NCBI GenBank assembly: GCA_023457435.1
Contig: JAEWLS010000013.1
Span: forward strand, 70,909-134,908
DNA length: 64,000 nt
Direction: 5' to 3'
Source of the DNA: Pseudomonadota bacterium
Lineage (GTDB): Bacteria; Pseudomonadota; Alphaproteobacteria; Rhizobiales; Rhizobiaceae
Below the pieces are notes generated by a model that had not been told where the DNA came from, did no database searches, and saw nothing but the letters and a program-made list of their open reading frames with translations. The position numbers were made by a program, and so were the translations under genes. Shown here in pieces: positions 55,366 to 63,229 of the stretch. Position 1 is the stretch's first letter. Every line of letters starts with the position of its first letter.

Positions 55366-56756
55366 TGGATCTGGGCGCCTTCCGCGCCGCCATCGGCGAT
55401 ATTCCGGTCGAGGATAACCCGCGCCTCGTCCAGCAGAAGAGCCGCGACCACTATTGGTATTCGCCGCTGTTGAAGAGCCAGCTCGATCACGTCACGGCGG
55501 CTCTCGTCGTCGCGCCGCGCAGCACCGACGAGGTGGTGCGCGTGCTGGCCGCCGCCTTCGCGCACGACGTCCCGGTGACGCCGCGCGGCGCCGGTACCGG
55601 CAATTACGGCCAGGCCATGCCGCTCTCGGGCGGAGTCGTGCTCGACCTCAAGAACATGGACAAGGTGCTCGACATCAGGCCCGACCGCGTTCGCGCCCAG
55701 GCCGGCGCGATCATGTCCAGGATCGACGGGCAGGCGAAGGCAGCGGTCGGCGGAGAGCTGCGCTTCCACCCGTCGACCTACCGCATGGCGACCATCGGGG
55801 GCTTCATCGCCGGCGGCTCCGGCGGCGTCGGCTCGATCCGCTGGGGCGGCCTGCGCAACCTCGGCAACATACTCGGGCTGCGCATCGTCACATGCGAAGC
55901 CGCGCCGCGCGTGCTCGACCTCAAGGGCGCCGACATCCTCAAGGTCGCCCATGCCTACGGCACCAACGGCATCGTGGTCGAATGCGAGATGCCGCTCGCC
56001 ACGGCGCAGGACTGGATCGAGGTCGCCGCCGGCTTCGACGACTTTATCGAATCCTGCCGCTTCGCCGAGGCGCTGGCCCGGCAGGACGGGCTGCTCGTCA
56101 AGGAGATCTCGCCGGTCGCGGCGCCGATCGGCTACGACTATTTCGGCCGCTACCGCGACTTCATGCGGCCGGAGCAGTCGCTGGTGCTGATCATGGCGGC
56201 CGCGAACGGCGTCGAGGCGCTGGAACTGTTCATGGCGCACCACGGCGCCGAGCTCCTGCACCGCAGCGATTTGCACACCGAGCGGCGGCTGCCGCCGATC
56301 TACGAGTTCACCTGGAACCACACGACGCTGCGCGGACTGAAGGTCGATCCGTCCATCACCTACCTGCAGACGCAATATCCGAGCCTCGCCCATGTCGAGA
56401 AGATCGTCGGCATGTTCGGCGACGAGCTGCCGATGCATATCGAGATGACACGCTTCGACGGCCGCGTGGTGTTTTCCGGCCTGCCCATCGTGCGCTTCAC
56501 CAGCGAACAGAGGCTCGACGAGATCATCCGCATCCACGAGGCGAATGACTGCCTGGTCTTCAATCCGCACCGCTTCACGCTGGAGGAGGGCGGCATGAAG
56601 CGCACCGACCGCGGCCAGCTCGACTTCAAGCGCGAGGCGGATCCGAAAGGCCTGCTCAACCCCGGCAAGATGATCGCCTGGGACGACCCCGATTTCGACT
56701 TCGAGTCCGGGCGCGTCTGGCTGTTCTCCAGCCTCGCCGAGCGGGGCGCGGCCTGA
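55365..56756 (+). CDS. FAD-linked oxidase (PCMH-type, glycolate-oxidase-like)
   Basis: A 463-residue flavoprotein with an N-terminal FAD-binding PCMH domain: VVAPRSTDEVVRVLAAAFAHDVPVTPRGAGTGNYGQAMPLSGGVVLDL, then GGFIAGGSGGVGSIRWGGLRNLG and ILKVAHAYGTNGIVVEC. The C-terminal cap ends KGLLNPGKMIAWDDPDFDFESGRVW, as in GlcD/DLD/VAO relatives. No covalent FAD-His can be stated with confidence. It would oxidise a hydroxy or amine carbon of the imported compound. Starts at ATG 55365 overlapping the deaminase stop; its own stop overlaps the next gene. Confidence 0.88.
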   Translation: MDLGAFRAAIGDIPVEDNPRLVQQKSRDHYWYSPLLKSQLDHVTAALVVAPRSTDEVVRVLAAAFAHDVPVTPRGAGTGNYGQAMPLSGGVVLDLKNMDKVLDIRPDRVRAQAGAIMSRIDGQAKAAVGGELRFHPSTYRMATIGGFIAGGSGGVGSIRWGGLRNLGNILGLRIVTCEAAPRVLDLKGADILKVAHAYGTNGIVVECEMPLATAQDWIEVAAGFDDFIESCRFAEALARQDGLLVKEISPVAAPIGYDYFGRYRDFMRPEQSLVLIMAAANGVEALELFMAHHGAELLHRSDLHTERRLPPIYEFTWNHTTLRGLKVDPSITYLQTQYPSLAHVEKIVGMFGDELPMHIEMTRFDGRVVFSGLPIVRFTSEQRLDEIIRIHEANDCLVFNPHRFTLEEGGMKRTDRGQLDFKREADPKGLLNPGKMIAWDDPDFDFESGRVWLFSSLAERGAA

Positions 56757-57352
56757 TGCGGGTGCATGTCGTCCACGCCCATCCGGTCGAGACGAGCTAC
56801 AACCGAACGCTCTATAATCTCGTCTGCGAGACGCTGGCCGAGGCGGGCCATGAGGTCGACGGGCTCAGCCTCTACGACGATGGCTTCAACGCGGTGCTGT
56901 CGCGCGAGGAGCGGCTCGGCTACCACGATGCCGAAACGAACGTCACCGACGGCATCAGGCCCTATGTCGAGCGCTTGCGCGCGGCCGATGCGCTGGTCTT
57001 CGTCCATCCCGTGTGGAACTACGGCTATCCGGCGATCCTCAAGGGCTATTTCGACCGCATCTTCCTGCCTGGCGTCACCTTCACCATGTCGGGCGGCGGC
57101 GACCGCGGCAAGCTCGAGCCGAACCTGCGCAACATCCGCAAGGTGGCGTTCGTCGCCACCTATGGCGGCACGCGCTGGCGCAGCCTGGTCATGGGCGATC
57201 CGCCGCGGCGGCTGGCGCGCCGCTTCGCGTGGGCGGTGTTCCGCGGGCCGCGGCCGCCGCGCTACCTGGCGCTCTACGACATGAACAACAACGAAGCGCC
57301 GCAACTCTCGGCCTTCATGGAGCGGCTGCGCACAGAGATGGCGCGGTTCTGA
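56756..57352 (+). CDS. flavodoxin-fold NAD(P)H-dependent oxidoreductase
   Basis: A 198-residue protein of the NAD(P)H dehydrogenase (quinone)/KefF-like family: VHAHPVETSYNRTLYNLVCETLAEAGHEV at the FMN site, then FVHPVWNYGYPAILKGYFDRIFLPGVTF, a signature region. It could supply reduced flavin or reduce an intermediate for the cluster. It overlaps the FAD oxidase gene by 1 base and is the last gene of the operon. Confidence 0.9.
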   Translation: MRVHVVHAHPVETSYNRTLYNLVCETLAEAGHEVDGLSLYDDGFNAVLSREERLGYHDAETNVTDGIRPYVERLRAADALVFVHPVWNYGYPAILKGYFDRIFLPGVTFTMSGGGDRGKLEPNLRNIRKVAFVATYGGTRWRSLVMGDPPRRLARRFAWAVFRGPRPPRYLALYDMNNNEAPQLSAFMERLRTEMARF

Positions 57353-57500
57353 GAGCGCCACCCATCGACATCAGACGCACCGGTCCCGAGTCCGCGCTCC
57401 TATCACAAAGGCAACGGCACGCATCGATTCTAGCCCCTGGTGGCGTCGGGGATGAGCCGCCCGGGCCGTCCTTGAGGCGTTGAGACTAGGGGCCCCGCAG

Positions 57501-58169
57501 ATGAAACTGTACTTCAGCCGCAATCCTAATCCGCGCCTGGCCGTGGCTGTCGCCAAGTACCTCGCGTCGGACGTCGAATTCGAGTTTGCCGCGCCGCGGG
57601 AACCGGGACGTGCCGAAGAGTATCGGCATCTGAACCCGAACCTGCTCGTGCCGATCCTCGAAACGGCTCCGAGGCCGCTCTGGGAAGCCGATGCGATCGC
57701 CTGCTGCCTGTCCCGACTTGCCGGTTCCGAGTTCTGGCGTACGGATGCGGAGGAACCCGATATGATCCGCTGGATCAGCTGGGGGAAAGACAATTTCGTC
57801 AAGGCCTGCGACGCAGTGCACTGGGAGCGCGGCACGAAGCTGCGTTACGGTATCGGACCCTGCGATCAAGAGGCGGTGGACGAGGCCCTGCGGCAATTCC
57901 ATCTGGCCGCCCGGCTGCTCGAGCCAGAACTCGCCAGTCGTCAATGGCTCGTGGGCGATACGATCTCCTACGCCGACTTCCGGATGGCGACCTTCCTGCC
58001 CTTCAACGACGCCGCCAGGCTTCCGATCGCCGACTATCCCGCGATCGAACGGTGGTACAAAAACATCGAGGCGATCGACGCGTGGCGCGATCCGTTTGCC
58101 GGAATTCAGGCGCCCGAGCTGCCGGCATTGCCGTCGGCCGGGATGGGCGACGGCTCTGACATCGCTTAG
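57501..58169 (+). CDS. glutathione S-transferase-like protein
   Basis: A 222-residue protein with an N-terminal thioredoxin-fold half (KLYFSRNPNPRLAVAVAKYLA, LVPILE with cis-Pro region, EADAIACCL) and an alpha-helical C-terminal half (LEPELASRQWLVGDTISYADFRMATFLPF, the GST-C N-capping box). The catalytic residue is uncertain. ATG at 57501 follows a GGGG site; a TTG at 57480 is in frame. It stands 148 bases after the catabolic operon and may be unrelated to it. Confidence 0.87.
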   Translation: MKLYFSRNPNPRLAVAVAKYLASDVEFEFAAPREPGRAEEYRHLNPNLLVPILETAPRPLWEADAIACCLSRLAGSEFWRTDAEEPDMIRWISWGKDNFVKACDAVHWERGTKLRYGIGPCDQEAVDEALRQFHLAARLLEPELASRQWLVGDTISYADFRMATFLPFNDAARLPIADYPAIERWYKNIEAIDAWRDPFAGIQAPELPALPSAGMGDGSDIA

Positions 58170-58210
58170 GGGGTCGCGTCTCATGGGGGGTCTCAGGGGG
58201 AAGCAGGACA

Positions 58211-58244
58211 GCCCGCCGGAGCGCGGGGGGCAACTCCGGCGGGC
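58211..58244. repeat. inverted repeat with 11-base perfect stem
   Basis: GCCCGCCGGAG (58211-58221) pairs with CTCCGGCGGGC (58234-58244) around a 12-base loop. It lies between the convergent GST-like gene and the small membrane peptide gene. No T run follows on either strand, so it is not a classical intrinsic terminator, but the position fits transcript ends from both sides. Confidence 0.6.
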
Positions 58245-58288
58245 ATTGGCACGGGAAGGGACGTTGCCGTGCCAATAGGTGATCATTG

Positions 58289-58381
58289 TCAGCCTGCGAA
58301 GATGGCGACCAGCATCATGCCGACTGCGACTCCGAAAGGCGGCCATAGCAGCCACCGGGCCTGACGGACGCTGTCTTCCAT
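58289..58381 (-). CDS. 30-residue membrane peptide
   Basis: A short minus-strand frame preceded by AGAGGAGACC, an excellent ribosome site 6-10 bases upstream. The product is MEDSVRQARWLLWPPFGVA followed by VGMMLVAIFAG, with a charged head and one TM helix. No function known. It lies between the GST-like gene and the Asn/Gly repeat protein. Confidence 0.6.
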   Translation of the reverse strand: MEDSVRQARWLLWPPFGVAVGMMLVAIFAG

Positions 58382-58615
58382 GACGGTCTCCTCTCGTTGT
58401 CGGCGGCGCTGCGCCGTGTTTCGTTGAGCGTGGAAAGCATCGCGGCGGCGTTACGTTCCGGCACCTATCGCCGTCTCAGACCATTGCGCACGCGGATCGG
58501 ACCAAAGGCCTACGCGCCGAGGCGTCTCACGATGCAAGCGCTGGTCCGTAGCGCGAAAATCAAACAAAATTGGAACGCACGCGGCCGTTAGCCTCTTGTA
58601 AGATCGAGGCCTGTG

Positions 58616-59032
58616 ATGACGACAACCAGCACCATAGTCCTGCGGATTCTAGCAGCGTCGCTGATCGCGGCGACGATGTCGGCCGCCCCGTCGCTCGCCA
58701 ACAATGGCAACGGCAACGGGGCAGACAACGGCAATTCCGGCGGCAACGGCGCCGATAACGGCAATGCCGGCGGCAATGGCAATGCGGGCGGCAATGGCGC
58801 CGGGAATGGCAATGGCGCCGGGAATGGCAATGGCAACGGTGCCGGACGAGGCGGCGGTGCCGGCGGCAGGCCGGGCGCATCTCCCGGCGCCGCGCAGCGC
58901 GCCTTCTCGAACGGCATGTCGGAGACGATCCGCAACGGACGCTACGAAATGCGCGACGCCGCTGGGCGCACGATCGTCCGCCGCGACGCGACCATCCTCG
59001 ACTATCTGCGCATGCGACGCTCGGGGGACTAG
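58616..59032 (+). CDS. secreted Asn/Gly-rich repeat protein
   Basis: A 138-residue protein with a signal peptide (ending near PSLA, residue 28), a low-complexity core of short NG, GNG and GG repeats spanning about residues 30-80, and a compact C-terminal part (AQRAFSNGMSETIRNGRYEMRDAAGR then TIVRRDATILDYLRM). The tail resembles small exported proteins of unknown function; the repeats are likely a flexible linker. Two starts are next to each other (GTG 58613, ATG 58616). It ends 4 bases into the convergent response-regulator gene. Confidence 0.75.
   Translation: MTTTSTIVLRILAASLIAATMSAAPSLANNGNGNGADNGNSGGNGADNGNAGGNGNAGGNGAGNGNGAGNGNGNGAGRGGGAGGRPGASPGAAQRAFSNGMSETIRNGRYEMRDAAGRTIVRRDATILDYLRMRRSGD
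58703..58860 (+). repeat. imperfect tandem GGCAAY-type repeats coding for Asn/Gly
   Basis: About 158 bases of repeating GGCAATGGC/AACGGC units, with longer blocks such as GCCGGGAATGGCAATGGC occurring twice in a row near 58799-58835. Such repeats are prone to length change by slippage, while staying in multiples of three here. Confidence 0.8.
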
Positions 59033-59691
59033 ACCACCGGCTGCTGGCCCGGCGCCTGGCGCGTGTAGAACAGCGCCGCCTCGGTGCGGTTTGCGACCTT
59101 CAGCTTGGCCAGAATCCGCGAGACGTGGTGCTTCACCGTCTTCTCGTGCAGGTCGAGCTTGCGGGCAATCAGCTTGTTGCTCATCCCCTGGGCGACGAAG
59201 CCGAGCACCTGCAGCTCGCGCGCACTGAGTGCGCCGATGCTGCCAGGCTCGTGTCCGTCGCGCTTAGGTTCCGACAGGCGCGACAGGAGATTGGCGGCAA
59301 GACTGGGCGTAACGTAGCTTTCGCCCGCCGCGACGCTCGCCAGCACGTCGGCCAGAGCGCGCGAGCCGATGCCCTTCAGGACGAAGCCGCGCACGCCCTC
59401 GTTGAGGGCGGCGACGACGTGGTCGGGCGCCTCGTCGACGGTCAGCACCACGATCTTCTGGCCAGGGCTCGCCGCCATGATCGGCGCGATGGCGCTCAGG
59501 CCGCCGCCGGGCATCGACAGGTCGATGAGGATGATGTCCGGGCGGTGCTCCGCGGCGATACGCACCGCGTCGTCGTGGCAGCTGCCCTCGGCGGCAATCT
59601 CGAAGCGCCCGGTCTCGCCCAGGCTGCGCACGACGCCCTCGCGGAACAGCGGATGATCGTCGACGACGGCGATGGATATCGGACGGTTCAT
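59029..59691 (-). CDS. LuxR/NarL-family response regulator
   Basis: A 220-residue regulator: receiver domain with VVDDHPLFREG (acidic pair), DIILIDLSMPGG (phospho-Asp near residue 54) and the late Lys in GFVLKG; then a LuxR-type HTH (LSARELQVLGFVAQGMSNKLIARKLDLHEKTVKHHVSRIL). It is encoded 4 bases overlapping its sensor kinase gene. Targets are not known; nearby envelope and repeat proteins are candidates. Confidence 0.94.
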   Translation of the reverse strand: MNRPISIAVVDDHPLFREGVVRSLGETGRFEIAAEGSCHDDAVRIAAEHRPDIILIDLSMPGGGLSAIAPIMAASPGQKIVVLTVDEAPDHVVAALNEGVRGFVLKGIGSRALADVLASVAAGESYVTPSLAANLLSRLSEPKRDGHEPGSIGALSARELQVLGFVAQGMSNKLIARKLDLHEKTVKHHVSRILAKLKVANRTEAALFYTRQAPGQQPVV

Positions 59692-61205
59692 GGCCGGGCG
59701 AGGTACTCCAGCGGGAGGGCCGCACTCAAGGTGGTGCCGGCGGATGTGCTGTGCAGGGTAAACTGTCCGCCAAGACTTTCGACGCGATCGCGCAATCCGG
59801 CGAGGCCGATGCTGTGGGGCGGGATAGCGTCCGGCTCGAAGCCCGGCCCGTCGTCGGAGACGGAGAGCGCCAGAACGCCGCCATTTATCGCCGCAGTCAC
59901 GGTCAGCCGGCCTTTGGGCGAGTGGCGGTGGCCGTTGCTCAGCGCTTCCTGCAGGAAGCGGTAGATGCAGATGCGCTCGGCGGCGGTGAGTTCGGGCGAG
60001 GCGTCGGCGACCTGACGGGCCACGACCTTGCCGGTGCGGCGCTCGAAGGCTTCTATCGGGTGGGCGACGAGTTCCGGCAGCGTCGCGCTCTCGATGTGCG
60101 GAAGCACGAGCCCGTGGCTGATGGCGCGGATCTCGCCGAGCGCGTCGTCGAGGCAGGCCCTGATCGAGCGGACCTCGTCGGCGCGGCGATCGGCGGAGGT
60201 GTCCTCGCCGACGACGGCCTGGCCATCGAGCTTCAGAGACGCCAGCGCGATCAGCTGCGCCGGCCCATCGTGAAGGTCGGCGCCTATGCGCCTGAGATGG
60301 CTCTCGTTGAGGGTGGCGACGCGCTTTGCGGCCGTCTGCACGCGCGAATGCAGCGCCTGGTTCTGGTCCAGCAGCTGCGTGAGCTCGGCGACCTGACGTT
60401 TCAGGGCGATGGCCTGGCTGTCGATGGTGCGGCTGCCGCGCAGCACGATGGCGCTCAGCGTCATGAAGAAGATGGCGATCACGCCGGCGACCGCGGCCCA
60501 GCTGCGCCAGCGCGCGCTGCCGAGCGCGGCGGCGAACTCGTCCGCGTGCTCGTGGAACTCGATGACGGCGACGACCTCGCCCGACCACGGCTGCAGGATC
60601 GGATTGTAGATCTCGAGGTGCGCGTGATCGTCATCGGCGGTGTCGCCGGCCTCGGGGCCGTGGTACCTCACGACCATCTGGCCCGTGAATGCCCGGGCGA
60701 CCGCTTCGGGCTGGTCCAGGCGGCGTCCGACCAGCGACGACTGCGTCGAATAGAGAACGGTCCCGTCGCGGCCCCATAGCCGCATCTCGGCGATGCGGCC
60801 ACCGAGTGCGCCCTGGCCGAGCGTCTCGTCGAGCGCGCGCTGGACCCCCTCGTTCAGGCGCCGGCTGCTCTGCATGTCCGGCAGCAGCGGCGCGATGATG
60901 CTGTCCACGTAAAGCGCGGTGGTGGCGCCGGCGTTGCGGGTGACCGCACGCTCGATCAGCGAGGTGACGGCGGCGCCGACGAGAAGCAGGGCGAACACGG
61001 AGACGACGCTGCCCACGAGGAGGAACTGGCGCGCGAGCGACTGCCGCGACAACCAGGCCGCGAGGCGGCCGGAGCGGTCACGAAGCCGTCGATCTATCCT
61101 GTGCGCCGGAACGGCCACGGTTGCGATGGTGACCACTCCTCTCTGTTGCTCGAACGGAACCCCTAGCGTCGTCAACGAGCCAGGACGGACCGGGTTCCGT
61201 GACAT
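59688..61205 (-). CDS. membrane sensor histidine kinase (NarX/HisKA_3 type)
   Basis: A kinase of about 505 residues: TM helix (QFLLVGSVVSVFALLLVGAA), an extracytoplasmic sensor domain (about 180 residues; DSIIAPLLPDMQS to NPILQPWSGEVVAVIEF), a second TM helix (WAAVAGVIAIFFMTLSAIVL), a coiled linker, HisKA_3 with LHDGPAQ (phospho-His) and an ATPase domain with EALSNGHRHSPKG and DDGPGFEP then GLAGLRDRV. It phosphorylates the overlapping response regulator. ATG at 61205 is used; an earlier in-frame start at 61250 is possible. Signal unknown. Confidence 0.92.
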   Translation of the reverse strand: MSRNPVRPGSLTTLGVPFEQQRGVVTIATVAVPAHRIDRRLRDRSGRLAAWLSRQSLARQFLLVGSVVSVFALLLVGAAVTSLIERAVTRNAGATTALYVDSIIAPLLPDMQSSRRLNEGVQRALDETLGQGALGGRIAEMRLWGRDGTVLYSTQSSLVGRRLDQPEAVARAFTGQMVVRYHGPEAGDTADDDHAHLEIYNPILQPWSGEVVAVIEFHEHADEFAAALGSARWRSWAAVAGVIAIFFMTLSAIVLRGSRTIDSQAIALKRQVAELTQLLDQNQALHSRVQTAAKRVATLNESHLRRIGADLHDGPAQLIALASLKLDGQAVVGEDTSADRRADEVRSIRACLDDALGEIRAISHGLVLPHIESATLPELVAHPIEAFERRTGKVVARQVADASPELTAAERICIYRFLQEALSNGHRHSPKGRLTVTAAINGGVLALSVSDDGPGFEPDAIPPHSIGLAGLRDRVESLGGQFTLHSTSAGTTLSAALPLEYLARP

Positions 61206-61290
61206 AAGCCCTGACATCCGTGGACACACGGCAATGGCGCCGCGCGGCATGGCCGAGCGGCGCCAGCGGCACCTGGAGGTCTGCCTTTGC

Positions 61291-61947
61291 CTAGTTGCGC
61301 ACGATGTAGGTGATGCGTCCCGTGCCGCTCTCGACCAGCACGTACTGCCCGTTCACATTCGCATAGGACAGTTCGCGCCCGCCGTTCGAGGCGGGGATGG
61401 TGCGCAGCTGCACCGTGTTCGGGACCTGTGCACCGACCACGACTTCGCCATCGAGGTAGACCGGGTCCACCGGGTTGGCGACGATATACTGGCGCTGGCT
61501 CGAGTCGATGGCGACGTCGGCACCGGCGCCGATGGCACCGCCGGCGATGCCTCCGACAGCCGCACCGATCGGGCCGCCGATCAGCGCGCCGGCGATTGCG
61601 CCGGTCGCGGCGCCGGTGGCGGCACCGGCGTTAGAAGGCTTGTCGATGACGGCAACGGTGCTGGCGCGCTCCGTCAGCACCACGTCGCGGCCCTCGAACG
61701 AGCCGACCAGATAGTCCGAGTAGGCCCAGCCCGAGCCGCCGGCGAATGCCACGCGGCACCATTTGGAGCCCTGCACGCAGCCTTCGACCGAAGCCTGCTG
61801 ATCCGCGCCGATGACGCCGACGACCGGATAGTTGGGTCCCGGGCCGGAGCGGACATTGAGATCGGTGGAAGCGACAACGGTCTGCTGCGCCAGGGCTGCG
61901 GTCGCGGACAGAAGGATGGTGGCGAGAGCGATCGAGGTTCTCTTCAT
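61291..61947 (-). CDS. exported SH3-domain/DUF1236 protein
   Basis: A 218-residue protein with signal peptide (MKRTSIALATILLSATAALAQ). Residues about 25-85 form a bacterial SH3 domain (TDLNVRSGPGPNYPVVGVIGADQQASVEGC, WAYSDYL). A Gly/Ala-rich segment with glycine-zipper pattern follows (about 110-150), then a C-terminal DUF1236-type end (VQLRTIPASNGGRELSYANVNGQYVLVESGTGRITYIVR, read in parts). It probably associates with the cell envelope. ATG at 61947 has GGAAGAA upstream. Confidence 0.87.
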   Translation of the reverse strand: MKRTSIALATILLSATAALAQQTVVASTDLNVRSGPGPNYPVVGVIGADQQASVEGCVQGSKWCRVAFAGGSGWAYSDYLVGSFEGRDVVLTERASTVAVIDKPSNAGAATGAATGAIAGALIGGPIGAAVGGIAGGAIGAGADVAIDSSQRQYIVANPVDPVYLDGEVVVGAQVPNTVQLRTIPASNGGRELSYANVNGQYVLVESGTGRITYIVRN

Positions 61948-62248
61948 GAGTTCTTCCTTTCGAGGGTTGCCGCTTCCGTGGAAGCTGCCCCGCAACGACC
62001 CATGCTCGACGCGGTTCCTGCCGTTGGGTATCCTGGCCGGCGGCTCCGACCTCTGGCCCTTCGCCGGTAGGACTTTGGTCCGAGCCGGCGGGCGTGCATC
62101 ACCTCCGCGTGAGCGCCGCAATTCGGCCACGGGGTCCCTTACATTCGGCAAACCTATACCTATATGAGCTTCGGCGCGGTGCGCCTTGGCGGTCGCGCGA
62201 AATCGGATCCGCCTGTCAGGGGATCCCGAACAAAGAGGGGGTGCTTTC
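61948..62248. other. 301-base intergenic region upstream of rpoH
   Basis: No coding frame with a ribosome site. It contains the divergent promoters of the SH3 protein and rpoH. TTACAT (62139-62144) and TATATG (62161-62166) with 16-base spacing is a possible sigma-70-type promoter for rpoH, weakly supported by eye. Confidence 0.4.
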
Positions 62249-63157
62249 ATGGCCCAGTCACTACCCAGTATCGTTTCCGGCGAGGGCGGACTCTCCCGCT
62301 ACCTCGAGGAAATTCGCCGTTTTCCCATGCTGCAGCCGCAGGAAGAGTACATGCTCGCCAAGCGGTATGCCGAGCATGAAGACCCTAAGGCTGCGCACAA
62401 GCTGGTCACCAGCCACCTGCGGCTCGTCGCCAAGATCGCAATGGGCTATCGCGGCTACGGCCTGCCGATCGGCGAGGTAATCTCGGAAGGTAATGTCGGC
62501 CTCATGCAGGCGGTCAAGAAGTTCGAACCGGAGCGCGGTTTCCGCCTCGCGACCTATGCGATGTGGTGGATCAAGGCCTCGATCCAGGAATACATCCTGC
62601 GCTCGTGGAGCCTCGTGAAGATGGGGACGACCGCCAACCAGAAGCGGCTGTTCTTCAACCTGCGCAAGCTCAAGGGCAAGATCCAGGCGCTCGACGAGGG
62701 GGATCTCAAGCCGCATCAGGTGTCGGAGATCGCGACGAAGCTGAACGTCTCGGAGGCCGAGGTCATATCGATGAACCGCCGCCTTTCCGGAGACGCCTCG
62801 CTGAACGCGCCGATCCGCGCGTCGGAAGGCGAGTCCGGCGAGTGGCAGGACTGGCTAGTCGACGACCACGAGAGCGCCGAGGCCGTGCTGGTAGAGCAGG
62901 ACGAGCTCGACAACCGCCGGCGCATGCTGTCGGGCGCCATGTCGGTGCTCAACGAGCGCGAGCGCCGCATCTTCGAGGCGCGCCGTCTCTCAGAGGACCC
63001 GATCACGCTCGAGGAGCTTTCGACGGAGTTCGACATCAGCCGCGAGCGCGTGCGCCAGATCGAGGTGCGCGCCTTCGAGAAGGTGCAGGAGGCGGTGATC
63101 GCCGCCGCCGCCAAGCAGCAGAAGGCGCTGCGCACCATCGAGGCCGAGCCGGCGTAG
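62249..63157 (+). CDS. rpoH: RNA polymerase sigma-32 factor (RpoH)
   Basis: The heat-shock sigma factor, 302 residues. Region 2: HLRLVAKIAMGYRGYGLPIGEVISEGNVGLMQAVKKFEPERGFRLATYAMWWIKASIQEYIL; the RpoH-specific box QKRLFFNLRKLK; region 4 with LNERERRIFEARRLSEDPITLEELSTEFDISRERVRQIEVRAFEKVQ (each read in parts). ATG at 62249 (MAQSLPSIVSGEGG) matches the family start. Alphaproteobacteria often carry more than one RpoH; which copy this is cannot be told here. Confidence 0.95.
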   Translation: MAQSLPSIVSGEGGLSRYLEEIRRFPMLQPQEEYMLAKRYAEHEDPKAAHKLVTSHLRLVAKIAMGYRGYGLPIGEVISEGNVGLMQAVKKFEPERGFRLATYAMWWIKASIQEYILRSWSLVKMGTTANQKRLFFNLRKLKGKIQALDEGDLKPHQVSEIATKLNVSEAEVISMNRRLSGDASLNAPIRASEGESGEWQDWLVDDHESAEAVLVEQDELDNRRRMLSGAMSVLNERERRIFEARRLSEDPITLEELSTEFDISRERVRQIEVRAFEKVQEAVIAAAAKQQKALRTIEAEPA

Positions 63158-63178
63158 GCTCGAGGCTGCAGCTCAAGC

Positions 63179-63207
63179 AAAAAGGCCGCCCACGAGGCGG
63201 CCTTTTT
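63179..63207. terminator. bidirectional terminator between rpoH and a convergent gene
   Basis: AAAAA-GGCCGCC-CACGA-GGCGGCC-TTTTT: a perfect 7-base stem flanked by A5 and T5, so it can end transcripts from either strand. It lies 22 bases after the rpoH stop and 23 bases after the end of the minus-strand gene. Confidence 0.88.
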
Positions 63208-63229
63208 CGTTTCCGGCAATGCGGCGGCG

